Positions 48,252 through 56,219 of a stretch of DNA of 64,000 nucleotides are shown here, piece by piece. The stretch is from the NCBI RefSeq assembly GCF_001424125.1, contig NZ_LMQI01000003.1, forward strand, positions 612,929 to 676,928, in the 5' to 3' direction. Under the pieces are notes generated by a model. The model worked only from the letters and a program-made list of their open reading frames with translations. It made no database searches and was not told the DNA's origin. Both the position numbers and the translations under genes were made by a program. The DNA comes from Cellulomonas sp. Leaf395 (GTDB lineage Bacteria; Actinomycetota; Actinomycetes; Actinomycetales; Cellulomonadaceae). Within the stretch, counting starts at the first letter, position 1, and each line of letters starts with the position of its first letter.

Positions 48252-49411
48252 AGGGGCCTCTCGATCGACCGCAGCGCCTGCTCCAGGTCCCGCCAGAGGT
48301 CCTCGACGTCCTCGATGCCGACCGACATCCGCAGCAGGTCCTCGGGCACGGTGAGCGACTCGGTGGCGAAGCGGCGGCGGCGTTCCAGCGTCGACTCCAC
48401 GCCGCCGAGGCTCGTGGCGGGCACCCACAGCCGTAGTGCGGCGACGACGGCGTCGGCCGCCTCGGGACCGCCGTGCGGGCGCACGCCGATGATCGCGCCG
48501 AAGCCGTCCATGAGCCGTGCGGCACGCTCGTGACCGGGGTCCGAGGGCAGGCTCGGGTGCCGGACCTCCGCGACGGCAGGGTGCTCGCTGAGCCGCCGGG
48601 CCAGCTCGGCGGCGTTGCTCTGTGCGCGTTCGACGCGCAACGCCAGCGTGCGCAGACCTCGCAGGGCGAGCCACACCTCGAACGGACCGGCGATCGACCC
48701 GTGCAGCGTGCGGTACGCGTGCAGCCGCGCGTGCAGGTCGTCGTCGTCGGCCAGCGCGGCACCGAGCACCACGTCCGTGTGCCCGGCGAGGTACTTGGTC
48801 ACGGAGTGCACGACGACGTCCGCGCCGTGCTCGAACGGGCGCTGGACCAAGGGCGTCGCGAAGGTGTTGTCGACGCCGACGAGGGCACCCACCGCGTGCG
48901 CCGCCTCGACGAGCACAGGGAGGTCGGCGACCTCGAGCATCGGGTTGGTCGGCGTCTCGACCCAGAGCAGCGACACGGGCCGCGGCTGACTCAGGGCTGC
49001 GACCACGGCCGGGGTGTCGTCGATGTCGACCACGGTCACGTCGACACCGAGGCGCTCCTGCAGGTCACGCGCGTATTCGAGGGTCACCTGGTAGGCGTGC
49101 CGGGGCAGGACCAGCCGGCCGCCCGGCGGCACTAGGGAGAGCGCCGCCGCGATGGCCGCCATGCCCGAGCCGAACACGAGCGCCGGGTGTGTCGAGCCCT
49201 CGAGCGTGCCGAGCGCCTCCTCGAACGGGTGCCACGTGGCGGCGTCGATGCGGCCGTAGAGCGGCTCGCCGGGCCCTGGCACCCCCTGCGAGACGAAGGT
49301 CGAGGAGAGCACGAGGGGCGGGTTCACCGGTGCACCCTGGGAACGCCCGGGCCGGCCGGCGGCGACGACGAGCGTCGCGGGGGAGAGGTCGTCGATGCGG
49401 TCGGAGGTCAC
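48248..49411 (-). CDS. Trans-sulfuration-type PLP-dependent enzyme (cystathionine gamma-synthase/lyase family)
   Basis: 387-residue Cys/Met metabolism enzyme. The PLP lysine is in [46 protein letters not shown] and [14 protein letters not shown] are family signatures. It could be cystathionine gamma-synthase, gamma-lyase or O-succinylhomoserine sulfhydrylase; motifs alone do not decide. GTG 49411 is chosen because TAACCT lies seven bases upstream; an earlier GTG at 49438 has no such signal. Divergent from ddl. Confidence 0.87.
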   Translation of the reverse strand: MTSDRIDDLSPATLVVAAGRPGRSQGAPVNPPLVLSSTFVSQGVPGPGEPLYGRIDAATWHPFEEALGTLEGSTHPALVFGSGMAAIAAALSLVPPGGRLVLPRHAYQVTLEYARDLQERLGVDVTVVDIDDTPAVVAALSQPRPVSLLWVETPTNPMLEVADLPVLVEAAHAVGALVGVDNTFATPLVQRPFEHGADVVVHSVTKYLAGHTDVVLGAALADDDDLHARLHAYRTLHGSIAGPFEVWLALRGLRTLALRVERAQSNAAELARRLSEHPAVAEVRHPSLPSDPGHERAARLMDGFGAIIGVRPHGGPEAADAVVAALRLWVPATSLGGVESTLERRRRFATESLTVPEDLLRMSVGIEDVEDLWRDLEQALRSIERPL

Positions 49412-49541
49412 GCGCCGCAGGTTACCCGGCAGGTGCACCCGGAGGCTGACCCGCGGACGCGGCGTGGGCTGTCCCGCGGATGCCTCGGCCGGTGCCGCCG
49501 GTGCCCTGACGACGCGTCACCGCCAGGTAGGGTCGGGCGCG

Positions 49542-50723
49542 ATGGACGCCACCTCCGAGCCCTCGGGCCACGACCAGCCCTTCGACCAGCCCTCAGGCCC
49601 GACGCCCGGGAACGGCCGCCGCCCCCGCGTGATGGTCCTGTTCGGCGGGCGCTCGGGAGAGCACGCGATCAGCTGTGCGACGGCAGGCGGCGTGCTGCAC
49701 GCCATCGACCGAGACCGCTACGACGTCGTCGCCGTGGGCATCACGCCATCCGGCCGCTGGGTGCTCGCCGACGACGACCCCGAGCGCTGGGCGATCGTCG
49801 ACGGGCACCTGCCGCAGGTGGAGGACACCGCCGCGCACGTGCTGCTCCCGCAGGCGGTGGACGACCGTGACGTCCAGGTGCTCGAGGCGGGGCAGCTGCC
49901 GCGCGTCCTCGGCGAGGTCGACGTCGTCTTCCCGCTGCTGCACGGCCCGTTCGGCGAGGACGGCACGCTGCAGGGTCTGCTCGAGCTGGCCGACGTGCGC
50001 TACGTCGGCGCCGGGGTGCTTGCCTCCGCGGTCGGCATGGACAAGCACATGATGAAGCTCGTGCTCGCCGGCCACGGCCTGCCCGTCGGGCCGTTCCGCG
50101 TGGTGCTCCCGGGTGAGCTGGACCGAGACCCCGACGGCGTGACGGCGCGGATCGCCGAGCTCGGGCTGCCGCTCTTCGTCAAGCCTGCGCGTGCCGGTTC
50201 CAGCCTCGGCATCACCCGCGTGACCGACCTGGCAGACCTGCCGGGCGCGATCGCCGCAGCGCAGGTGCACGACCCGAAGGTCATCGTCGAGGCCGCGATC
50301 GTCGGACGGGAGATCGAGTGCGGAGTGCTCGGCGGCCACGACGGCGAGCGGGCGCGCGCGTCGCTGCCCGGCGAGATCGTGGTCACCGACCCCCGGCGCA
50401 CGTTCTACGACTTCGAGGCGAAGTACCTCGACGAGGCCGGCGTGACGCTGGCGTGCCCGGCCGACCTGCCCGACGGGATCGTCGCGGCCGTGCGAGACGC
50501 GGCCGTGCAGACGTTCGAGGCCGTCGGGTGCGAGGGGCTCGCTCGGGTCGACGTCTTCGTGACCCCGGAGGGCGACGTGGTCGTCAACGAGATCAACACC
50601 ATGCCGGGATTCACGCCGTACTCGATGTACCCCCGCCTGTGGGAGGCATCCGGTGTCGGATATGCCGAGCTGGTCGACGAGCTGCTGCGCCTGGCGCTCG
50701 CGCGTCCTACTGGACTGCGCTGA
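49542..50723 (+). CDS. ddl: D-alanine--D-alanine ligase
   Basis: Makes D-Ala-D-Ala for peptidoglycan. 393 residues with ATP-grasp fold: MVLFGGRSGEHAISCATAGG, HGPFGEDGTLQGLLEL, FVKPARAGSSLGITRV, and the metal-binding NEINTMPGFTPYSMYPRLW. An unstructured N-terminal extension of about 28 residues precedes the fold. ATG at 49542 is eight bases from TAGGGT, a leaderless start. Together with murA this makes the block rich in peptidoglycan precursor genes. Confidence 0.96.
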   Translation: MDATSEPSGHDQPFDQPSGPTPGNGRRPRVMVLFGGRSGEHAISCATAGGVLHAIDRDRYDVVAVGITPSGRWVLADDDPERWAIVDGHLPQVEDTAAHVLLPQAVDDRDVQVLEAGQLPRVLGEVDVVFPLLHGPFGEDGTLQGLLELADVRYVGAGVLASAVGMDKHMMKLVLAGHGLPVGPFRVVLPGELDRDPDGVTARIAELGLPLFVKPARAGSSLGITRVTDLADLPGAIAAAQVHDPKVIVEAAIVGREIECGVLGGHDGERARASLPGEIVVTDPRRTFYDFEAKYLDEAGVTLACPADLPDGIVAAVRDAAVQTFEAVGCEGLARVDVFVTPEGDVVVNEINTMPGFTPYSMYPRLWEASGVGYAELVDELLRLALARPTGLR

Positions 50724-50984
50724 GCCTGTGGGCGTTATCGGCCGCGCAGGTTACGCTTCCGTAGGTCGTGACGGATCGGGCGACGAGACCACAACCGTGG
50801 CCGTGCCCGCCGCCATCACGATCGGGACGTCCCCCGGGCGGCCCACCGCACCCCGGCTAGGGTGTGCGCCGCCTTGCCGACACGCAGTGACGGCTCTCCG
50901 CAGATCGGTAGTGACCGTCATGGACGCCACCCACGCAGCCTCCTCGCGTCGCCTGCACGGCGACGCCGTCCCCGGCCACGCCGC
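50724..50984 (+). promoter_or_regulatory. Upstream region of the desaturase gene
   Basis: The 261-base gap contains TAGGGT at 50858-50863, a likely -10, and a 22-codon reading frame beginning ATG at 50920 whose stop overlaps the desaturase start as ATGA at 50985-50988. The desaturase itself has no Shine-Dalgarno sequence, so translational coupling to this small frame is possible. It has some resemblance (SRRLH) to actinobacterial leader peptides. Confidence 0.4.
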
Positions 50985-52064
50985 ATGAGCGCGGCTGTCT
51001 CGCCGCAGCCCGCCGCTCCGGCCCGCGCAGCGAAGAACGCCCAGGACTACACCGCGCTCGCGGCCTACGTGCGCGAGTCGGGCCTGATGAAGCGCCGCTA
51101 CGGCTACTACTGGACGCGCCTGATCGCCGCGGTCGCCGCGTTCGCGGGGATCTGGGTCGCCGTCGTGCTCGTCGGCAACTCGTGGTGGCAGCTGGCGATC
51201 GCCGCCGGGCTCGCGCTCGTGCTCACGCAGATCGCGTTCCTCGGTCACGACAGCGCCCACCGCCAGATCTTCAAGTCGGGTGCGTGGAACGACTGGACGT
51301 CCCGCATCCTCGCCGGAGCCTTCGCCGGGCTCAGCCACTCGTGGTGGCGCAACAAGCACAACCGGCACCACGCCTCACCCAACCAGCAGGGCACGGACCC
51401 GGACATCGCGCCCGGGGTCGTCGTCTGGACGGCGGACGCGCTCGAGACCCGCAAGGGCTTCTCGGGCTGGTTCGGTCGGAACCAGGGGTGGTTCTTCTTC
51501 CCGCTCCTCATGCTCGAGGGACTGAGCCTGCACATCTCGAGCGTCCGCCTGCTGCTCGCCAAGGAGCCGGTGCCGCACCGCTGGGTCGAGGCGCCGATCG
51601 TGATCACCCGGCTCGCCGTGTACGTCGGCGCCCTGTTCTACCTGCTCCCGCCCGGCAAGGCGTTCGCGTTCATCGGGGTGCAGATGGCCCTGTTCGGCAT
51701 CATGCTGGGCGGCTCGTTCGCGCCGAACCACAAGGGCATGCCGATCATCCCCGCCGGACTGAAGGTGGACTTCCTGCGTCGTCAGGTCCTCACGTCCCGG
51801 AACATCAAGGGCGGCGCGGCCGTCGACTTCGTGATGGGTGGCCTGAACTACCAGGTCGAGCACCACCTGTTCCCGAGCATGCCCCGCCCAAACCTCAAGC
51901 ACGTGCAGCCCGTGGTGAGGGACTACTGCGAGCAGCTCGGCGTGAAGTACACCGAGGTCGGCTTCTTCCGGTCGTACAAGATCGTGGTCGAGTACCTCAA
52001 CCGTGTCGGTCTGGCCGACCGTGCCGCCTTCGACTGCCCTGTCGCCGCCCAGTACGGTCGCTGA
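50985..52064 (+). CDS. Membrane fatty acid desaturase
   Basis: 359-residue acyl-lipid or acyl-CoA desaturase that introduces double bases into membrane fatty acid chains (double bonds), using a di-iron centre. Its three histidine boxes are GHDSAH, HNRHH and QVEHHLFP; hydrophobic helices lie between them. Regiospecificity cannot be told, although the QxxHH third box is typical of front-end type enzymes and is shared by many actinobacterial desaturases. ATG at 50985 has no ribosome-binding site. Confidence 0.9.
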   Translation: MSAAVSPQPAAPARAAKNAQDYTALAAYVRESGLMKRRYGYYWTRLIAAVAAFAGIWVAVVLVGNSWWQLAIAAGLALVLTQIAFLGHDSAHRQIFKSGAWNDWTSRILAGAFAGLSHSWWRNKHNRHHASPNQQGTDPDIAPGVVVWTADALETRKGFSGWFGRNQGWFFFPLLMLEGLSLHISSVRLLLAKEPVPHRWVEAPIVITRLAVYVGALFYLLPPGKAFAFIGVQMALFGIMLGGSFAPNHKGMPIIPAGLKVDFLRRQVLTSRNIKGGAAVDFVMGGLNYQVEHHLFPSMPRPNLKHVQPVVRDYCEQLGVKYTEVGFFRSYKIVVEYLNRVGLADRAAFDCPVAAQYGR

Positions 52065-52068
52065 CGGA

Positions 52069-52545
52069 CTACACGCAGGAGCGGATCTGTTCGGTCAGCG
52101 CGACCGCCGGACCCAGCTGGTTGACGAACGCCGTCGAGCGCTCCGCCGCGACCTCAGCCGGAACGTGCAGCTCGACCGCCGGCTCGCGCCCGTAGGTGGT
52201 GAACGTCCAGCCGTCCTCGCCCTCGACGACGACCCAGTCGACGCTGGCGCCGCCCGGGGTCTCGACGGTCTGGCAGTGCTCGGTCGTCGGCCCGAGCGGC
52301 TCGACGCCGCACCGCAGGACGATCGGTGCCGCCGCGTCGCCCCACGCGGTCGTCGCCTGGGCGGTGGTGTCCCGCTGCGGCAGCCCGTCCCCGAGCGAGT
52401 CAGGCATCGCCAGGACGACGCTCGCGCACACCGGCTCGGTCGCGTTCGGGGCCACCTCGACCGGCACGACGACCGCGCAGCCACCGAGGGCCACGACTCC
52501 GGCGACCGAGGGGATCAGGAGCAGTCGTGGGCGGATCCTTGGCAC
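52069..52545 (-). CDS. DUF3515 family lipoprotein
   Basis: 158 residues with a signal peptide ending in lipobox ALGGC, then the DUF3515 core (VCASVVLAMPDSLGDGLPQRDT, WGDAAAPIVLRCGVEPLGPT). The family usually sits beside ddl and thiL in actinobacteria, as here. Function unknown. TACGGT lies exactly six bases before the GTG start (leaderless), divergent from thiL, whose own leaderless -10 is 24 bases farther. Confidence 0.88.
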   Translation of the reverse strand: MPRIRPRLLLIPSVAGVVALGGCAVVVPVEVAPNATEPVCASVVLAMPDSLGDGLPQRDTTAQATTAWGDAAAPIVLRCGVEPLGPTTEHCQTVETPGGASVDWVVVEGEDGWTFTTYGREPAVELHVPAEVAAERSTAFVNQLGPAVALTEQIRSCV

Positions 52546-52592
52546 CGGGTCACCGTAACCCGTCGGCTCCGCCGAACCTCTACCGTGTCCGG

Positions 52593-53573
52593 GTGACCGC
52601 CGACACCCCCGCACCGTCCGACGGCCCCCTCGTCGCCGAGCTGTCCGAGGACGCACTCCTCGCCCGCATCTTCCCGCTGCTCCCGCGGGGCACCGACACG
52701 CACGTCGCGCCCGGCGACGACGCAGCCGTCCTTGCCGCACCCGACGGCAGGTTCGTGGTCACCACGGACGTGCTGGTCGAGGACCGGCACTTCCGCCGCG
52801 CATGGTCCTCGGGCGAGGACGTCGGTCGGCGTGCCGCGGTGCAGAACCTCGCCGACGTCGCGGCGATGGGTGCGCGGCCCACGAGCCTCGTCGTCGCCCT
52901 GGTCGTCCCGGGCGACCTGCCCGCGTCGTGGGTCGAGGGCCTTGCTCGCGGGCTGGCCGCCGAGTGCGGCCCGCTCGGGGTCGGCGTCGTCGGGGGGGAC
53001 CTGTCCGGTGGGCCGGCCGTCGTCGTCGCCGTCACCGCGCACGGGGACCTCGCCGGACGCGCGCCGGTCCTGCGCTCGGGCGCCCGCGCCGGGGACGTCG
53101 TCGCCCACGCCGGGGTCGCCGGCTGGTCTGCGGCGGGTCTCGCGCTGCTGGAGGCGGGCCGCGGGCAGCTGGACCGCGCGCTCGTGGGCGCCCACCTGCG
53201 TCCGGTCGCACCGCTGGCCGCCGGGCCGGTCGCCGCGAGCGCGGGAGCCACCGCGATGCTCGACGTGTCCGACGGGCTGCTGCGCGACGCCGGCCGGATC
53301 GCGCGCGCGAGCGGGGTGCGGATCGACCTGGACGCGGGCGCGTTCGCCGCGGACCGGGACCGGCTGCGCACTGTCGCTGCCGAGCTCGGTGGCGTGGCCG
53401 AGCGGTGGGTCCTGGACGGTGGCGAGGATCACGGGCTGCTGGCGACGTTCCCGGCGGGTTCCGTGCTGCCTGCGCCGTTCCGCGCCGTCGGTCGCGTGGG
53501 GGAGGGCACCGGGGTGTGCGTCGACGGGGTCCCTGCGCCCGCGCGGTCCGGGTGGGACCACTTCGCGGGGTGA
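52593..53573 (+). CDS. thiL: Thiamine-monophosphate kinase
   Basis: Phosphorylates thiamine phosphate to thiamine pyrophosphate, the last step of thiamine cofactor synthesis. 326 residues of the PurM/ThiL fold: APGDDAAVL, TTDVLVEDRHFRRAWSSGEDVGRRA, NLADVAAMGARPTSLVVAL, GGDLSGGP, and MLDVSDGLLRDAGRIA. TACCGT lies six bases before the GTG, so it is probably leaderless. It ends four bases before the convergent GNAT gene. Confidence 0.94.
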   Translation: MTADTPAPSDGPLVAELSEDALLARIFPLLPRGTDTHVAPGDDAAVLAAPDGRFVVTTDVLVEDRHFRRAWSSGEDVGRRAAVQNLADVAAMGARPTSLVVALVVPGDLPASWVEGLARGLAAECGPLGVGVVGGDLSGGPAVVVAVTAHGDLAGRAPVLRSGARAGDVVAHAGVAGWSAAGLALLEAGRGQLDRALVGAHLRPVAPLAAGPVAASAGATAMLDVSDGLLRDAGRIARASGVRIDLDAGAFAADRDRLRTVAAELGGVAERWVLDGGEDHGLLATFPAGSVLPAPFRAVGRVGEGTGVCVDGVPAPARSGWDHFAG

Positions 53574-53576
53574 GGC

Positions 53577-54101
53577 TCAGCCGCGGCGGTACCTGACCTC
53601 GAGCAGGCTCGCGCCGCCGATGTCGTCGTACCGTTCCACGCCGTCCGCCTGGAACCCGTGCCGCCGGTAGAAGTGCCGGGCACGCTCGTTGTCCGCGAGC
53701 ACCCACAGTGTCACCGTGGTCTTGTCGCCGATCTCGGCGATGACGGTCCGCATGAGGTCACGGGCGACGCCGTGGCCCCAGGTCCCCGGGTCGAGGTAGA
53801 TGGAGAAGATCTCGCGATCGCCGCGCCGCGCGTCCTCGTCGCGGCTGGGCCCCACGGTGACGAAGCCGACCACGCGGTCCGCCGAGAGGGCGGCCCAGGT
53901 ATGGATCTCCTCCGCCGGGCCCTCGCGCAGGTACCGGCCCCACTGCGCGGTGCGTTCGTCCGCGTCCAGGGAGGCGAGGTACGCGTCGGGCACGATGCCC
54001 GCGTACGCCTCCTGCCAGGACCGCACGTGCACCCGGGCGATGCCTGAAGCGTCCTTCTCGGTGGCGACACGGATCGTCACCTCGTCCAGCTGCTCGACCA
54101 T
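53577..54101 (-). CDS. GNAT family N-acetyltransferase
   Basis: 174 residues with the acetyl-CoA loop in YLDPGTWGHGVARDLM, the N-terminal TIRVATEKDASGIARVHVRSWQEAYAGIVPD and the C-terminal NERARHFYRRHGFQADG, all usual for the family. Substrate unknown. The start is uncertain: ATG 54101 is used; GTG 54110 is an in-frame alternative. Confidence 0.87.
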   Translation of the reverse strand: MVEQLDEVTIRVATEKDASGIARVHVRSWQEAYAGIVPDAYLASLDADERTAQWGRYLREGPAEEIHTWAALSADRVVGFVTVGPSRDEDARRGDREIFSIYLDPGTWGHGVARDLMRTVIAEIGDKTTVTLWVLADNERARHFYRRHGFQADGVERYDDIGGASLLEVRYRRG

Positions 54102-54133
54102 GGACGTCACCCTGCCACACGGATCGGGCATGA

Positions 54134-54169
54134 CGAAGGCCCACGAGGTGACAACCTCGCGGGCCTTCG
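54134..54169 (-). terminator. Terminator of rpmB
   Basis: CGAAGGCCC (54134-54142) pairs with GGGCCTTCG (54161-54169), with inner stem CGAGGT/ACCTCG around a four-base loop. It lies between the rpmB stop and the GNAT gene start, on the transcript of rpmB. Confidence 0.8.
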
Positions 54170-54186
54170 AATGCGTCGGGTCGACG

Positions 54187-54378
54187 TCAGACGGCGCGCT
54201 GCACCTTGCCGGCCTTGAGGCACGACGTGCACACGTTGAGACGCTTGGGCGTCCCCGCGACGACGGCACGCACGCGCTGGATGTTCGGGTTCCAGCGCCG
54301 CTTCGTGCGCACGTGCGAGTGCGAGATGCTGTGCCCGAAGCTCGGGCCCTTGGCGCAGACGTCGCAGTTGGCAGCCAC
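54187..54378 (-). CDS. rpmB: 50S ribosomal protein L28, zinc-binding form
   Basis: 63 residues. It keeps the zinc cysteine pairs (ANCDVCAKGPSFG and NVCTSCLKAGKV) of the C+ form of L28 and the HSHVRTKRRWNPNIQRV core. The GTG at 54378 has AGGAGA five to six bases upstream. A promoter lies about 160 bases upstream, leaving a long leader. Confidence 0.96.
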   Translation of the reverse strand: MAANCDVCAKGPSFGHSISHSHVRTKRRWNPNIQRVRAVVAGTPKRLNVCTSCLKAGKVQRAV

Positions 54379-54687
54379 GGTCTTCTCCTGTTGCTCTTGT
54401 GGAACATGAGCCGCGTGTGCGGCGAAGTCATGGGTCGGGGCGCACGTGCGACACCGTCTCCGTACCGTTTCCGGAAGTGGATTCGGGGGCCGCCGTCGGG
54501 CACCACCTGCGCCCAGCGAGGCCGGGCAACCGGTCAAGACTAGCCCATCGGGGACGTCGGCCCAAATGTGGGTGGGATGAGGCAGGGTGGTGCCTCGTCG
54601 CCGCCGTTGCACGGTCTGTGCCGCGATGTCGGTGGCGACGGTTCTGGCGATGATGGTGCTGCTGCGGAACGAGACGGCGGAGGTGCG
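54379..54687. promoter_or_regulatory. Divergent region between rpmB and the DAK2 gene
   Basis: This 309-base gap has no convincing gene. It holds the rpmB promoter on the minus strand (TTGGGC at 54560-54565, 17 bases, TAGTCT at 54537-54542), a rpmB leader of about 150 bases, and GGAGG at 54679-54683 before the DAK2 start. Possible antisense or in-frame N-terminal extensions of the DAK2 gene here lack start signals. Confidence 0.55.
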
Positions 54688-56217
54688 GTGGATCTGCTGG
54701 AGGCAGCGGCGGTGCGCGCCTGGGCGGTCGCGGCACGCGTGGCGCTCGAGGTGGCGGCGGACCGGATTGACGCCGTCAACGTGTTCCCGGTCGCCGACTC
54801 GGACACGGGCACCAACGTCCTGCTCACCGTCGTGGGCGGTGCCGACGCGGTCGCTGTTCTCCCGGCGGACGCCGTGGCCCGCGACGTCGCGCGCGCGTTC
54901 GGACGCGGCGCCCTGCTCGCGGCGCGCGGCAACGCCGGCGTCATCGTGAGCCAGTACCTGACGGGCTTCGCTCGTGCGCTGCCCGCGCGGGCCGGCGCTC
55001 CCGAGGTCGCTCACGCGCTGACCGTGGCCGCCCGGGCCGCCCGTGAGGCGACCGTGGAGCCGCAGGAGGGCACGGTGCTCACGCTGGCCGACGTCCTCGC
55101 GGTCGCGGCGACGACCGCGGCCGACGCCGGTGCGGACCTCCCGACGGTGCTCACGGAGGCGGTCGCGGAAGCCCTGCGCGCCCTCGGGCGGATCAGCGCC
55201 CTGCACCCCGTGCTGCGCGCGGCCCGGGTGCTTGACGCCGGCGCCTGCGCGCTGCTGGTCGTCCTGGACGCGCTGGCCCGCGCGGTCGGCGACGAGCGGC
55301 CGGTGCACGTCCCGCTCGACTGGCTGCCCTCGGCCGCCGCGCACCACCGGTCGGTGGAGTCCGCCGGCGGTGCGTACGAGGTCATGCTGCTGGTCAGCGA
55401 CGACCGCGCGGGCGACGGCGCCGTCATCGACACCGGCGCGGAGCTCCGGGCGCGCATGGGTGGGCTGGGCGACTCGGTGGCCGTGGTCGGCGGGGACGGG
55501 TGGTGGCACGTGCACGTCCACACCGACCAGCCGGCCGCTGCGATCGCCGCCGCAGCGCTGGGTCGACGCGAGCAGGTCCTCGTCCGGCTCCTGGCCGGGG
55601 CGCACGCCGGCGGGTCGGCTCTGCACGGCCGTGCCGACGGCCGGGAGCGGTGGGGCGTGGTGGTGTGCACCGCCGCGGCCTCCCTGGCCACCTGGTACGC
55701 CGCCTCGGGCGCGGTCGTCCTGGTCCGCTGCCCCGAGGCTCCGATCCGGGCCGGTCACCTCGAACGGGCAGTCACGGACACCGGCGCGACGCACGTGGTG
55801 CTGCTGCCGGGTACCGGTGCGGGTGCGCAGGAGGCGACGGCGGTGTCGATCCCCGGGGTCGTCGTCGAGGTGCTCGACGCGGCAGACGAGGTCCGTGCCG
55901 CCGTCGGGTCGCTGGCCCTGGCCGGTGAGGGGCCGACGTCCGAGGGCTGCGCGGCGGCGCAGGCGGCGCTGGCCCGGCTCGACGTGCACGCCGTCGATAT
56001 CGCCTCCGCGCGAGCCGTGACCGACGCGGTCGACGCGCTCGTGCGGACGCCACGGCCGACCGCGGCCGAGAGCCTCACGGTGCTCGGCCGGGACACGTCG
56101 GACGGGGAGCTCCTCGACGCCCTCGTCGCGCACCTGGCGGCGCACCACCCCAGCCTCGAGGCGACGGTGGTCGGACCGACAGGGCACGGTCCCGCGCTCG
56201 TGCTCGGGCTGGACTGA
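54688..56217 (+). CDS. DAK2 domain protein, FakA/YloV-like fatty acid kinase
   Basis: 509 residues. The N-terminal DAK2 domain has AVNVFPVADSDTGTNVLLTV, the metal/ATP aspartate motif, and GALLAARGNAGVIVSQYLTGFA; a middle and C-terminal domain follow (VDEV-type strands, ending GPALVLGLD). FakA proteins phosphorylate fatty acids bound to FakB (DegV) partners for phospholipid use; no fakB gene is in this window. GTG 54688 is chosen because GGAGG lies four bases upstream. It is followed two bases later by recG. Confidence 0.87.
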   Translation: MDLLEAAAVRAWAVAARVALEVAADRIDAVNVFPVADSDTGTNVLLTVVGGADAVAVLPADAVARDVARAFGRGALLAARGNAGVIVSQYLTGFARALPARAGAPEVAHALTVAARAAREATVEPQEGTVLTLADVLAVAATTAADAGADLPTVLTEAVAEALRALGRISALHPVLRAARVLDAGACALLVVLDALARAVGDERPVHVPLDWLPSAAAHHRSVESAGGAYEVMLLVSDDRAGDGAVIDTGAELRARMGGLGDSVAVVGGDGWWHVHVHTDQPAAAIAAAALGRREQVLVRLLAGAHAGGSALHGRADGRERWGVVVCTAAASLATWYAASGAVVLVRCPEAPIRAGHLERAVTDTGATHVVLLPGTGAGAQEATAVSIPGVVVEVLDAADEVRAAVGSLALAGEGPTSEGCAAAQAALARLDVHAVDIASARAVTDAVDALVRTPRPTAAESLTVLGRDTSDGELLDALVAHLAAHHPSLEATVVGPTGHGPALVLGLD

Positions 56218-56219
56218 CC

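Noticed and set aside
54568..54687. N-terminal extension of the DAK2 protein
   Set aside because: No start signal before 54688; GGAGG just upstream of GTG 54688 fits the family's usual start.
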